The notes: generated from the sequence alone by a model not told the origin. A stretch of DNA of 64,000 bases from Peromyscus leucopus (GCF_004664715.2 NC_051068.1:132982101-133046100); one strand, 5' to 3'. Counted from the first letter of the stretch, positions 46,230 to 57,562 are shown. Translations and numbers: made by a program.

Positions 46230-46409
46230 GATGGGGTGGACGGTGGGTGAGATGGGGTGGAGGTGGGTGGGATGGGGGGGTCACTGCCTACCTGTTCCTG
46301 GCTCTCTGGCCTGCAGCCCCTTTCTCCCTTATTGTCTGTGTCCTCCTTCTCAATACCACGTATGAAAGGGTTTGGTTCCCTTTTCCCTCCTAAAAAATAA
46401 AACAAATAT

Positions 46410-46975
46410 GTTTATGGAACTGGCAGGTGGTTCAGTGGGTAAAGGCCCTCGCCACCAAGCTTGACAACCTGAGTTCTATCTCCAGGACTCACATGGTGGA
46501 AGGAGCCATCCTCTGGACTGGCTGTTTGTGTGTCAACTTGACACAAGCTAGAGTCATCAGAGAGGAAGGAGCCTCAGTTGAGGAAATGCCTCCATGAGAT
46601 CCAGCTGTAAGGCATTTTCTCAATTAGTGATCAATAGGGGAGGGCCCAGCCCATGGTGGGTGGAGCCATCCCTGGGCTGCTGGTCCTGGGTTCTATAAGA
46701 AAGCAGGCTGAGCAAGCCATGGGAAACAAGCCAGTAAGCATCCTCCTCCATGGCCTCTGCATCAGCTCCTGCCTCCAGGATCCTGCCCTGTTTGAGTTCC
46801 TGTGCTGACTTCCTTTAGAGGTGAACAGTGATGGAGAAGTGTAAGCCAAAGAAACCCTTTCCTCTCCAGCTTGCTATGGTCCTGGTGTGCCATCACAGCA
46901 ATGGGAACCCCAAGACATCCTCTTAGATGGCCTCTAACTGCCACAGCTTGCCATGGTACACATGTCCCCTCCCAG
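46410..46975 (+). repeat. B2/B3-type SINE split by a later insertion
   Basis: Head at 46410-46506 ('ctggcaggtggttcagtggg', 'ccaccaagcttgacaacctg') and tail at 46924-46975 ('gatggcctctaactgccaca', CA-containing end) are halves of one SINE, interrupted by the element at 46515-46915. Confidence 0.75.
46515..46915. mobile_element. Rodent interspersed element with perfect 8-bp TSD
   Basis: A 401-bp block with sequence I recognise as common in rodents ('tgtcaacttgacacaagcta', 'gagtcatcagagaggaagga', 'aagtgtaagccaaagaaacc'). It sits between two copies of 'catcctct' (46507-46514 and 46916-46923). An 8-bp duplication is typical of hAT transposons, but I cannot see clear terminal inverted repeats, so class is uncertain. 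Confidence 0.65.
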
Positions 46976-47492
46976 TAGATAAATAGAATAATTATATGTA
47001 TATTATACGCATAAACATATGTTCAGATGGAAACATTAGGAACCGCTCATCTGTCTTGACATTTGTGGAGGACTTGCTAGTTGTCAAGTTAGTCACTAGA
47101 ACGACTAGATTAGTCCATCATCCCTTGGGCGGCACCCCTTGGGTGGGAGCACAGGCTGAGGTTCCGTGTGGAATAGCAGATGGAAAGCCTCCTCACCTGG
47201 GGGTCTAGATACCGATGTTCCATTCGGCCTCTCCGATAGATAGGTGACCTGTAGACAGGCGATTTCACCTTGCTGGGGTTTCCCTTTTCATCTGGATATT
47301 GGGAATTTGAACCGTTCACTTTCTCTTTCAAAGTCCACAGTCCACTCGTTCTAGTAAGTAGAATCAAGGTGAGGTATTGCTCAAGGCGCAGCAGGCTGTA
47401 AGTAGGAATTCCATCAGAGAGAGATTTTACAATACTCTTTTTACTTGTGTAAGCTTTTGGAGTTAGCCTAAATTCTAATTTTTTTCAAAAAC
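46976..47492. other. Unassigned downstream sequence
   Basis: Nothing recognised. Confidence 0.5.
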
Positions 47493-47770
47493 TGTGTGTG
47501 TGCGCGCGCGTGTGAACAAGGAGGACAATTTCACATGCTGGGCACTGCCTTCCACCATATTGATGACAGAGTGTCTCCCTTGCTGCTGACTGTGGAAGGT
47601 CCGCAGGTGCTTGAGTGTCCAGGGATTCTCCTGTCTGCCTCTACTCTTGGGGTAGGAACACTGGGATTATAACACCTGCTACTACGTTTGCCTTCACAAG
47701 GGCTCTCGGGATTTGAACTGTGGGCCTCATGCTTGTTCGGCAAGCCTTTACTCACTGAGCCCTAATCCCT
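47493..47770 (-). repeat. Composite SINE, antisense (B4-like)
   Basis: 'gggattataacacctgctac' (B1-like) followed by 'gttcggcaagcctttactca' and 'ctgagccctaatccctccc' (ID-like). Alternating CG in 'tgtgcgcgcgcgtgtg' lies at its start. 47771-48235 after it holds nothing recognised. Confidence 0.65.
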
Positions 47771-48234
47771 CCCACCCTAAATTATGATTTTGATTGAGGC
47801 TTTATGGCTCTGAGTGAGGCTACTTGTTTATGATTCTATGTCCATCCCTTGCAAGAAGAGAAGGTATGACTTGGCAATTGATGAACCCAGCCAAAAAGGC
47901 TAAGTGCTTCAACATTCTTAGGAGAAACATAAAGTTTTAATGATGTTGATCTTAAAAATATTAATCTTAGCATTAACCTTTGGAAAATATAAACATCTTT
48001 ATCATGTTATCCAAATACAGAGCCTGTTTTCCTTGTTTACATAGAAAAATATCATCAAGATGAAAACTGGATGACTAATAAGAATATAAATAGTAAGTTA
48101 TTTATTCTTCTCTCATTAAAACAGTCTGAAGCCTCTGTTATTATGAAAGGCCGATCCATCACTAATGGGTCAGTTGCCTTGGTTGACCCAGTATTGGATA
48201 ATCAGGACTGTTGATAAGACTTTCTTGTTCTTTT

Positions 48235-48235
<1 letters not shown>

Positions 48236-48294
<59 letters not shown>

Positions 48295-48772
48295 GGAGGG
48301 AGAGAGGGAGAAGGAAAGAGAGAGACAGAGAGAGACAGAGATACACACAGACACAGAGTGAAAGAGACACAGAGAGAGAGACAGGCAAAGAGAGAGACAG
48401 ACACAACAGACAGACACACACAGAGAAAAACAGACACGCACAGAGAGACAGATACACACACACAGACATGCAGACAGAGAGAGAGACAAGCAGACAGAGA
48501 GAGTAGGACAGGCAGACAGAGAGAAACACAGACACAGAGCAAGAGAGAGACACAGACACAGAGACACAGACAGACACAGAGACACAGACAGACATAGAGA
48601 CACAGATAGACATAAAGACACAGACAGACACAGAGAGACAGGCAGACAGAGAGAGGGAGACACACACAGAGAGGCAGTCACTCAGACACAGAGAGAGAGA
48701 CAGACAGACAGAGAGACAGACAGAGACAGAGACACAGAGAGAGACAGACAGACACATGCACACACACAGAGA
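48236..48772. repeat. 537-bp compound simple repeat, (TG)n then (GACA/GA)n
   Basis: About 50 bases of TG, then about 490 bases built almost entirely from GA, CA and GACA-like units (gagagacagacagacacaga). It creates long repetitive open frames in several - strand phases, of Leu/Ser/Cys/Val composition, that are not genes. Confidence 0.97.
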
Positions 48773-49074
48773 TTCTATCTGTTCAATGCTGGAATTGTTT
48801 GGTGGACTTTGTAGAGAGTCAAAGCTGGGACGAATTGGTTGGGGGAATTATGTCAGAGTTAATTGTTGCTTACAGCAGACTGGTACACTTGTTTTTTGCA
48901 ATACCATTTGTCTGATTGGTGATGAAGTTATCTGTAGTACATACCTCATACAATCAGTAGATAGACTGTCTAGCAGACATTTTAATATGAAGGAAAGTAA
49001 CAAGAGGAATATATCTGTATTCTTTTAGAAAAGTAAGAGTATTACTGTACTGAGTGCAAACGGGCTGGGCTGAT

Positions 49075-49235
49075 GGCTAGCAAGCTCCTGGAATCCTCCG
49101 ATCTCTTCTTCCCCAGTGATGGAATCACAGGCACATGTCACCAAGCCCAGTCTTCTACATGGGTGCTGGGATGAAACTCGGGGCCTATGTGTGTGCAACA
49201 AGAACTTCAATGACTGAGTTATTGCCCCAGTCCTA
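49075..49235 (-). repeat. B4 SINE, antisense, diverged
   Basis: B1-like 'gatggaatcacaggcacatg', then ID-like 'gtgctgggatgaaactcggg' and 'actgagttattgccccagtc'. Confidence 0.6.
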
Positions 49236-49441
49236 GCATAGGGTTGTATTGAGTAAACCAGTAAATCAAAAATATGTATTCGCTATAGACGTACAGTGAG
49301 CTGTGTTTTAGGTTTTAGAGACACATCAGCAAAGGAGACAGAGAAGGCTCTGTTTCCTAGGGACTCCATTCTAGTAAACACAAGGTCGGTAAAGAAGTCT
49401 GAAAACCAGAAATAAATCAGGTGGTTTCAGATAGGAGTAGG

Positions 49442-49981
49442 TGTAGCAGGCTTTCTTTTAGGCCACCAGCCAGCTCCCAAATCATGACATGGAGACTTCT
49501 TATTAATTATGAATGCTCACCCTTATCGTATGCTTGTTCCACTAGCTCTTAAAATTTAAATTAACCCGTTTCTCTTCACCTATGTTTTGCCTCAGCACTT
49601 TTTCCTTTCCTTTCCTTCTGTATGTCCTGTCCTATTCCATGTGTGTCTGGCTGGCAGCTGCCTGGCTGGCCAGCCTGGACATCTCTCTCTCTTTCTTTCT
49701 CATTCCTTCCTTTCTTCTCTCTCTCCTCCCCAGCCTAGACTCCTCCTCCTACTTATTCTCTCTGCCCATCAGTGCCACCTGTCCCTCCACTGCCTAGCTA
49801 TTGGCCATTCAGCTTTTTATTAGTCCAATCAGGTGCCTTAGGCAGGCAAGGTGAAACAGCAACACATCTTTACTTGAACAAATTCAGCATAAACAAATGC
49901 AACCCATTTTTGCCTAGTAAACAAATGCAGCATAAACAAATGTAACACACCTTTACCCAGTTAAAATAATATTCCACAACA
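49442..49981 (-). mobile_element. Solo LTR, MYS-like class II ERV, perfect 6-bp TSD
   Basis: A 540-bp unit beginning TGTAGCAGG and ending CCACAACA, between two copies of 'agtagg' (49436-49441 and 49982-49987). It shares 'cccaaatcatgacatggaga', 'ttaaattaacccgtttctct' and 'gctattggccattcagcttt' with the copy at 53650. A pyrimidine-rich expansion and short repeated blocks ('aaacaaatgcagcataaaca') make it longer than its relatives. No internal viral genes. Confidence 0.8.
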
Positions 49982-49987
49982 AGTAGG

Positions 49988-50867
49988 TGCTGTGGGGAAA
50001 AAAAAAAAAAGAAGGTAGAGATGGGGGGACATTAGAAAGGGAACTTTATGGAGGTGATATTTGCCTTAAGACCAAGGGGGAGCAAGTAGAGAATCCCTGA
50101 GCTGGGGACACGTGGGTGTTTGTTCAGTGGCAGGGAGGCTGGAGTACAGTAAATGGGAAGAATGAGAGAGACAGATGTGGCAGGACAGCTGCCGGCTCAT
50201 GCTGCCGCTGTTCTGCCACTGAAGGCTGTTTGCCTTCTCAACATCCTTGGGTAAGTGTTCCAGGATCCAGGCAGTTCAAGCAAGAAATATGTGACCTTAA
50301 ATCTAGGCTCTCTCTCAACCTTTTATTATTCCTGGCCACAAGTGATATACTTCATGAGTGACCCAGCACATAAACACATACACACAAGCAAAAATTCCAC
50401 GGCACGGTACACTGACTGTGAGGGGTACACCCTGAGGTTTTGTAACCCCTCTCACTGTAGAAGAAGAAAGGCTGGTTGTCACCCTCTAAACTGATCCCAT
50501 AATTCATCCCTGAGTTGCAGTTCACACTATAAAATGTTGGTTCAGACTAAAGTGCCAGGAATAGAGATGGAGGGAAATGGAGAGATGCGGGGTGGCTTGT
50601 GGAGGGGGACCGCTTGTGGGGCGGGTGAGGGGAAAGCCAGATAAATGATGGTTTCTGTGATTGCAGCTTGAACAAATGGGAAGACAGTGCTCCCACATCC
50701 TAAGAAAATGAAGCCTGAGGAAGGAGCTGGTGTGAAGGGGCAGTGGAGGGAGATGTTAACCCTCTCGATATTTAAAGATTCTGACTAAAATAAGTCTGTG
50801 TGCTTAGATGTGTGATGCTCATTATTAAATTACAAACCAATTACAAAATATATGTGTGTGTGTGTGG
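49988..50867. other. Unassigned downstream sequence
   Basis: No element recognised; short A-tract near 49998-50010. Confidence 0.45.
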
Positions 50868-51120
50868 GGGGGGAGCTGGAGGGATGGATTAGTTTTTAAG
50901 AGGATATATGGCCTAAGACAGTTTGGTTCCCAGAATTCATGTCAGGTACTTCACAACAGGCTGTAACTCCAGATTCAGAAGGTCCAGCTCCTCCCTCAGC
51001 TTCTGAGGGAACTGTCCATATCTACGCACACTCATGCATGTACACACACATGTGCACACACACACACGCTCACATACACATGAACTCACACACGAACACA
51101 CACATGCATACACACAATTT
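50868..51120 (+). repeat. B2/B3-type SINE, diverged
   Basis: 'ggagctggagggatggatta', 'ggttcccagaattcatgtca', then a long CA-rich 3' part. Confidence 0.7.
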
Positions 51121-51189
51121 TTTTTTAAGTCTAAAAGAAATTTATGTGGACTCTAAAACTACTTTTTTTTTTTTTTAATGACCAAGTAT

Positions 51190-51388
51190 CAAAGGGTTTT
51201 GTGTAGCCTCAGTTGGCCTGGAATTCACTATGTAGCCGAAGATGACCACGAATTCCTGATTCTCCTGCTGTCATCTGCAGAATGCTAGCATCATAGCTCT
51301 GTCTAGTTCATGTAGTCCTAGGATAAAATGCAGGCCTTTCTCATGCTAGGCAAGTACTCTACAAACTGGGCTACATCCTCAGACCTAA
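51190..51388 (-). repeat. B4 SINE, antisense
   Basis: B1-like 'ttggcctggaattcactatg' and ID-like 'catgctaggcaagtactcta'. Confidence 0.72.
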
Positions 51389-51403
51389 AACAACTTAAAG
51401 TGT

Positions 51404-51405
51404 TT

Positions 51406-51459
<54 letters not shown>

Positions 51460-51498
51460 AAGAGAACTAGAGAGAGAGGAGAGAGAGAGAGAGAGCAT

Positions 51499-51573
<75 letters not shown>
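51404..51573. repeat. Two (TG)n runs separated by a GA-rich block
   Basis: (TG)n at about 51409-51450, GA-rich at 51451-51496, and (TG)n again at 51499-51573, followed by a second copy of the GA-type flank (aagagagagaactagagaga). Confidence 0.96.
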
Positions 51574-51583
<10 letters not shown>

Positions 51584-51825
51584 ACTAGAGAGAGGAGAGG
51601 GAAAGAACATGATGTGTGTGGACATCAAACTCAGGTCATCAGACTTTCACAGCAAGCAGTCTTCCCCACTGAACCATCTCATCAACCCAAGAAACTACTT
51701 TTTAAAACTTACTTTAATTTTAATCACAGAAATAAAACTGCTTGCTAAAAATCAAACAGAAAGAAAAGTGACCCATTATTCAGTTACACAAACATGCTAT
51801 TTAGGATTGGAATTATATAAGCAGT

Positions 51826-52090
51826 GTTTTAATCTGGTCGGGATACTATAGTAAAATACCGCAGACTGGACAATTGATTGGAAAGTTCTAGAGATGAGGA
51901 AGCTCAAGACAAAGGCGCTGGCAGATTTGGCTGCTGAGTTTCACTTACTGGTTCATACGTGTCTTCTCATTGAATTCCCACGTGGCAGAGGGGGCCAATG
52001 AGCTCCTTTGGACTTTCGTTCTTCAGAACTCCTCCCGAGGACCCTGCCTTATAGCACCATCACTGTGAGAGCTAAAATTTCCATATGTAG
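51826..52090 (+). repeat. Ancient mammalian interspersed repeat, unclassified
   Basis: 'actatagtaaaataccgcag', 'aaggcgctggcagatttggc' and 'ttactggttcatacgtgtct' resemble an old mammalian repeat that I recall but cannot name securely. Diverged. Confidence 0.4.
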
Positions 52091-52405
52091 ATGTGTAGGT
52101 GATAAAACATTTAGAAGATTGCAAGCAGTTGAGTGATGACCGCTGGATCCGCAGATGGCCAGCTTTGAATATTGATTAGTTCCATTTTCCTAATGATAAA
52201 GTAAAAACCCAATAATTTAGCCCAATGGTTCTGAGCTTTAAGGATTCTTATACATGTCACCCTGTCATTTCCAGGCGGTTTGGATATTTCTCCTATTTGG
52301 ACATAAATATTATATAATATTCACCTAATACTTAGCCTAATACCAATAGATACACAGATAGTTTTCTTCCATTTTTCAAATATAAAGTCATAAACATGCA
52401 TTTCC

Positions 52406-52492
52406 AAGGGCTGGAGATGTAGCCCTGTGTTAGAATATGTGTCTATCATATCTCAGACCCTGGGTTTGATCTTCAGCATGGGGAAAACAAAT
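52406..52492 (+). repeat. ID-type SINE
   Basis: 'gggctggagatgtagccctg', 'gaccctgggtttgatcttca', short A-rich end. Confidence 0.75.
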
Positions 52493-52747
52493 AAATATAC
52501 TTGTCCAAAGTAGTGTGCCTTTTCTGGCATGCACCATTCCTTTTTTGATGGCCTTTTAAAACTGCTACACAACCGCCAGCATACCCCATGACCCCTCCCT
52601 GGATAAGTGCGTATTTCAAGCCAGCTGGTCTTTGCACACCCCAGTGCTGACAGATCCATTAGGTGCTAACACAGAGGTTCTCATGGCTGAAGCAGGGGGA
52701 TCAGGAGATTAAAACTGGCTTGGACTATGTGGTGAGACTCAAGTTTT

Positions 52748-52907
52748 TTTTTTTTTTTTTGGTTTTTTCGAGACAGGGTTTCTCTGTGTAGCTTTGCGCC
52801 TTTCCTGGAGCTCACTTGGTAGCCCAGGCTGGCCTCGAACTCACAAAGATCCGCCTGCCTCTGCCTCCCAAGTGCTGGGATTAAAGGCGTGCGCCACCAC
52901 GCCCGGC
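52748..52907 (-). repeat. Young B1 SINE with 15-bp target duplication
   Basis: Antisense B1 with poly-T, the cricetid-type 'gtagctttgcgcctttcctg', and an intact 'aaaggcgtgcgccaccacgc' end. It is flanked by exact copies of 'tgagactcaagtttt' (52733-52747 and 52908-52922). Low divergence and exact duplication indicate a recent insertion, landing in an older B4 remnant (about 52675-52740). Confidence 0.95.
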
Positions 52908-52922
52908 TGAGACTCAAGTTTT

Positions 52923-53649
52923 AAACACTTAAAAAATCCAAGAAATAAACAGTGAAAGTATTAATAGAGACTAGAATTCCAGGTTATATCTGGCAAAAAC
53001 TATGTCTACAGCAATTTGAAATCCACCAAAATATTCTCCTATTTTGTAGTTCAACACTTATCAGGTACTCTGTGAGAGCTGTTTTTCTAGGTTCCATGTT
53101 GAAGAACACTTGATTCTCTTATAATCTAGTCTTGTCCAGCAATTTCTGAAAACAAGCTTTTTTATTAAGAGTGCTTTTTACCTTAAACTTACAAAACAAA
53201 AACAAAAAACAAAAATACCAAAAAAACAAAAAACTGTGGTGATAGTGCATTATGCTCCACATGCCTGGCTCAGTTTCCTTTTTAATAACATCTTATACTG
53301 ACAGGGTGTGTGGCTTTATAATTAATTTAAATCATGCCATTTATCGGCCAGAATCTTGAGTGTTGTATTATTCCCACTTGAAATGAGTATCCTGCATATT
53401 GAGTCCGGATTGCGTTTTTTAGATGAGGGAACTGATATGCAGAAAAATCTTAAGTGTTTTGGCGAAGATTAGAATTTAGGACAAACCATCCTTACCAGCC
53501 ACGACTGAGTACACTGAGTGACACATGACTACTTTTCATCTTCCAGAATGTTTTGGGCAGGGAATGATAATAACTTCATTTAGCCAACCAATAATCGTGA
53601 GTGCCGTGGAACATCTGTAACTGCTGCTGGAGAAGCAGCAGCAAACCCC
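52923..53649. other. Unassigned downstream sequence
   Basis: AT-rich, with an A/C-rich low-complexity stretch at 53190-53230. Nothing else recognised. Confidence 0.5.
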
Positions 53650-54032
53650 ATCTATCGCTGGACTTTCTCTGGACCTCCAGCTCCCAAATAATGACAAGGA
53701 GACTTCTTAGTAATTATGAAAGCATGGTCTTAGCTTAGGCTTGTTCCCAACTAGCTCTTAAAACTTAAATTAACCCGTTTATATTAATCTACATTCTGCT
53801 CCGTGGCTCTTTACCTCCCCTCAGTACAGGATATCCCACTTCCTCCATGTCTGTCTGGTGAATCTTGCACCTTCTGATTCCCCACCTCCCCCACACCCCC
53901 GAGTTTCTCTCTTTCCCCAGAAGTCCCCCCTATTCTCTCCTGCCTAGCTATTGGCCATTCAGCTCTTTATTAAAACCAATCAGAAAGTGCCTTGGCAGAG
54001 ACACGTCTTCATAGTGTACAAAAAATTACCCC
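53650..54032 (-). mobile_element. MYS-like LTR, split near its end by a LINE-1
   Basis: Shares 'cccaaataatgacaaggaga', 'ttaaattaacccgtttatat' and 'gctattggccattcagctct' with the LTR at 49442. The last bases resume after the LINE-1 (56134-56137, giving a CCACA-type end). The outer start is uncertain and no clean target duplication was found. Confidence 0.65.
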
Positions 54033-54914
54033 TATTGCTAGTAGTCTAAGCTGGGGTCATCCTTATGGATTCCTGGGAATTTCCCTAGCACCAGGTTTCT
54101 TCCTATCCCCATGATGTCTCCCTCTATCATGGTATCTCTTTCATTGCTCTTCCACTCTGTCCCTTTTCCAACTTGACCATCCCATTCCCTTATGTTCTCT
54201 TCCTCCATCCCCTACCCTCCATTGTCCACCCCACTATTTCCCCTTCCCAGGGTGATTTATGCATCTCTCTCTCTGGGTCTTCCTTGTTAGCTACCTTCTC
54301 TGGAGCTGTGGGTTGTAGTCTGGTTATCCTTTGCTTTACATCTCGTATCCACTTATAAGTGAGTACATACCATGTTTGTCCTTCCGAGTCTAGGTTACCT
54401 CCCTCAGGATGATATTTTCTAGTTCCATCCATTTGCCTGCAAATTTCATGTCATTGTTTTTTACTGCTAAGTAGTACTCCATTGTATATATGTACCACAT
54501 TTTCTTTATCCATTCTTTGGTTGCGGGGCATCTAGGTTGTTTCCAGGTTCTGACTATTATGAATAATGCTGCTATGAACATGATTGAGCATGTGTCCTTG
54601 TGGTGTGATTGAGCATCCCTTGGCTATATGCCCAAGAGTGGTATCATTGGGTCTTGAGGTAGATTGATTGCCAATTTTCTGAGAAACTGCCATACTGATT
54701 TCCAAAGTGGTTGTACAAGTTTGCACTCCCACCAACAGTGGAGGAGTGTTCCCCTTGCTCCACTTCCTCTCCAGCATGAACTGTCATTAGTGTTTTTGAT
54801 CATAGCCATTCTGACAGGTGTAAGGTAGTATCTCAGAGTTGTTTTGATTTGCATTTCCCTGATGGCTAAGGATGTTGAGTGATTCCTTAAATGTCTTTTG
54901 GCCATTTTTTTTTC

Positions 54915-55065
54915 TTGTTTTTTTGAGACAGGGTTTCTCTGTAGCTTTGGAGCCTGTCCTGGACTAGCTCTGTAGACCAGGCTGGCCTCGAACTCACAGA
55001 GATCCACCTGCCTCTGCCTCCTGAGTGCTGGGATTAAAGGTGTGCGCCACCACCGCCTGGCGTCT
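54915..55065 (-). repeat. B1 SINE inside the inverted LINE-1
   Basis: 'ttttttgagacagggtttct', 'ctagctctgtagaccaggct', 'aggtgtgcgccaccaccgcc'. L1 ORF2 sequence resumes on both sides. Confidence 0.93.
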
Positions 55066-55502
55066 TTCAGCCATTTAAGATTCTTCTGCTGAGAATTCTG
55101 TTTAGCTCTGTAGCCATTTTTTAAATTGGTTTGTTTGGTATTTTAATGTCTAGTTTCTATAGTGGAGAGGGTGCCTGAGCTTGTCTACCCCAGTAATCAG
55201 ATTGGTGACTACCCTGTCATCATAGAGCCTTCATCCAGTAACTGATGGAAACAGATGCTGAGATCCACAGCCAAGCACCAGGCTGAGCTCCAGGAGTTCA
55301 GTTGAAGAGAGGGAAGAGAAATTCTATGAGCAAGGGGGCGGGAAGGTCAAGATTATGATGGGGAAATCTACAGAGACAGCCAAACAAAGCTAGTGGGAAC
55401 TCATGAAATTTAGACCAACAGCTGTGAAACCTGCATGGGACTGGACTAGGCCCTCTGCACATGGGAGACAATTTTGTAGCTTGGTTTGTTTAAGGGCCCC
55501 CC

Positions 55503-55845
55503 TGTGGGAGCCCGTTCTTGGGTTCCTCGTGGCTTTACCCAGCAGGTCCGAATAGAGGATGATCAGGACCAGGGGCCTGAGTGCAGGTTTCTGAGATGGT
55601 CTGCACTTGGCTGTGCTGGGGGAGGAGGTCTTTTGCTCCACCCCTTGGTGTCTATAAAAACCCTGGGCCAGAGACAGTCGGGGCCCGTTGGAATAGGTTC
55701 CAGGCCCTCTCGAGGCTATTCTTTATTTTCTATCTGTTTATCTCCGCAAGATTCTCCGCTATAAATCCTTCTATCTAACATTTCCTGCTGATTGCACTCA
55801 AGAAAACTCTGGGGAACTGTGGGGGTGGTGGGTAAACGCCCCACA
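55503..55845 (+). mobile_element. Solo LTR, ERVK-like, inside LINE-1 3' UTR
   Basis: A 343-bp unit starting TGTGGGAGCCC and ending GCCCCACA with a TATA-like 'gtctataaaaac' at about 55650-55661. Flanked by C6 on both sides (55497-55502, 55846-55851), consistent with a 6-bp duplication but low in complexity. It shares layout and several blocks with the LTR at 61005. No internal genes. Confidence 0.72.
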
Positions 55846-56464
55846 CCCCCCATGGCAGTGGGATTAGGATCCATCCCTGGTACATGAGCTGGTTTTTTGG
55901 AGCCCACTACCTATGATGGGACACCTTGTACAGCCTAGATACAGGGGGGGGCGGGGCTTGGACTTGTCTCAACTGTATGTACAAGGCTTTACCTTGTTGG
56001 AGGAGGGAATGGAGGCTGGAGTGGGGGGAAGGCTGGGGGTGGGAAGAGGGAGAAGAGTGGGATCTGTGGTTGGTATGTAAAATGAATTTTAAAAAATTTC
56101 TTAATTGAAAAACAACAACAAAAAGATTACCCCACAAGACCCAGCAGTTTCCATCTCAGGTTTACTCCTTTGACATTGGCAAGGTGTGTGTGTGTGGGGG
56201 GGGGCGGTCACAGGACAAAAGGACACTGAGTTTCTGCCTTACCTTGCAGAAAGTGTTTGGAAAATGGGAGACAAATCATTTCAGAGACTGGTTTGCCGAG
56301 TTAGCTAATGCCCCTGCAAAGCTGTCTATCTGCTAATCTCTAAAACCTCTGAATCTGTCACCTCACATGGCAAAGGGACATTGCCCATGTGGTTAAGGAT
56401 CATGAACATCTTGGATTACATAGGTACCATGGAGCCACAAAAATCTTTCATGGGAGAGAGAGAG

Positions 56465-56853
56465 AGAGATTCCAGATCCCTGGGGTTTACTAGCCAGTCT
56501 AGCCTGCGTGGCAAACTTCAGGCCAATGAGAGATCCTGTCTCTATGTGGTTGGAGACTGAGGAATGTGTACCAGAGTTTGTCCTCTGGCCCGCACATGCA
56601 CACGAGCACATATGTGTGCACCTACACACACACATACACACATGTACCCACACACAGGAACATGCATGCACACACACATATGCACATGTGCACCTGCATA
56701 CACACACATGTACCCACACAAAGAAGCATGCATGCACACACAAACACATATACACATGTGCAGCTCCATACACACACATGTACCCTCACACAGGAGCATG
56801 CATGCACACATACATACACACATGTACACCTACACACACAGAAACATGCACAT

Positions 56854-56896
<43 letters not shown>
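56465..56896 (+). repeat. SINE fragment with long CA/CACATG-rich repeat
   Basis: B1/B3-like start ('ggcaaacttcaggccaatga', 'gagtttgtcctctggcccgc'), then about 300 bases of ACACACATG-type units ending in a pure CA run (56856-56896). 56138-56464 before it holds nothing recognised. Open frames through the repeat are low-complexity artefacts. Confidence 0.8.
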
Positions 56897-56901
<5 letters not shown>

Positions 56902-57099
56902 ACCTGGCAGAAGTGAGATAAAAAGTTTATGCTGAAGCTTCCAGAAGCCTTGTTGACACTGAATTTGGTCCTTACAGACCTGTTTGGGGCCTTTGATTTC
57001 TAGAACCCTCTGAGGACGAATTTGTCTTGTAGAGGACTAAATGTGTGGTGATTTGGTTCAGCAGTGACAGTCACTAATGAGCTGGCTGTACATAGACTG

Positions 57100-57240
57100 T
57101 TTTGTTTCTTTGAGGCGGGGTCTCTCTATGTAGACCTGGCTCACCTGGAACTCATTATGTAGACCAGGATGGACTTGAAACCACAGAGATCTGCCTGCCT
57201 CTCAAATGCAGGGATTAAAGACATGCACCACCATGCCTGT
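57100..57240 (-). repeat. B1 SINE, antisense
   Basis: 'tttgaggcggggtctctcta', 'gaccaggatggacttgaaac', 'gggattaaagacatgcacca'. Confidence 0.85.
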
Positions 57241-57500
57241 TTCAGGCACAGAATTATAGAAAGTTATGCTTCAACATCTGTCTACAATAGCTTCATAGTT
57301 GTAATAGGAAAATAATGAAAAACAATTTATCTGCCAGCTGTTTTCTTGTTAAAACCATTTTTTTTTTAACTTCAAGTCATGTATATGTATGTGCATGATT
57401 CATACTAGACCCAAACTGGAAACAACTCAAATGTTATCAGTAATAGAACAGAAAACCAAAGTGTTGCATATTCTTACAAATGAACACAATTTGAACTCAT

Positions 57501-57502
<2 letters not shown>

Positions 57503-57559
<57 letters not shown>
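57503..57559. repeat. (CT)n microsatellite
   Basis: Pure CT dinucleotides preceding an antisense B1. Confidence 0.98.

Positions 57560-57562
<3 letters not shown>

Larger units (their letters stand above)
54033..56120. mobile_element. LINE-1 insertion with 5' inversion, TSD 'attacccc'
   Basis: 54033-55156 reads antisense. On the - strand it encodes the C-terminal part of L1 ORF2 (for example MWYIYTMEYYLAVKNNDM and KWMELENII) with stop codons and indels, plus the start of the 3' UTR. 55157-56120 reads sense and is the remaining L1 3' UTR, ending in an A/C-rich tail. The two parts meet at neighbouring L1 positions ('ctagcaata' against 'atagtggagag'), the structure left by twin priming. 'attacccc' occurs at both ends (54025-54032, 56126-56133). 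Later hits are a B1 (54915) and an LTR (55503). It cannot encode a working element. Confidence 0.85.

Noticed and set aside
48162..48763. Long open frames (up to 197 codons) on the minus strand
   Set aside because: They arise from the GACA/GA/TG simple repeat, are open in several phases at once and are of Leu/Ser/Cys/Val repeats only.
54390..55007. Minus-strand frames resembling reverse transcriptase C-terminus as a gene
   Set aside because: This is LINE-1 ORF2 remnant, broken by frameshifts and a B1 insertion and part of a 5'-inverted copy.
56393..56935. His/Thr- and Cys/Val-rich open frames of up to 128 codons
   Set aside because: Low-complexity translation of CA/CACATG repeats in both strands.
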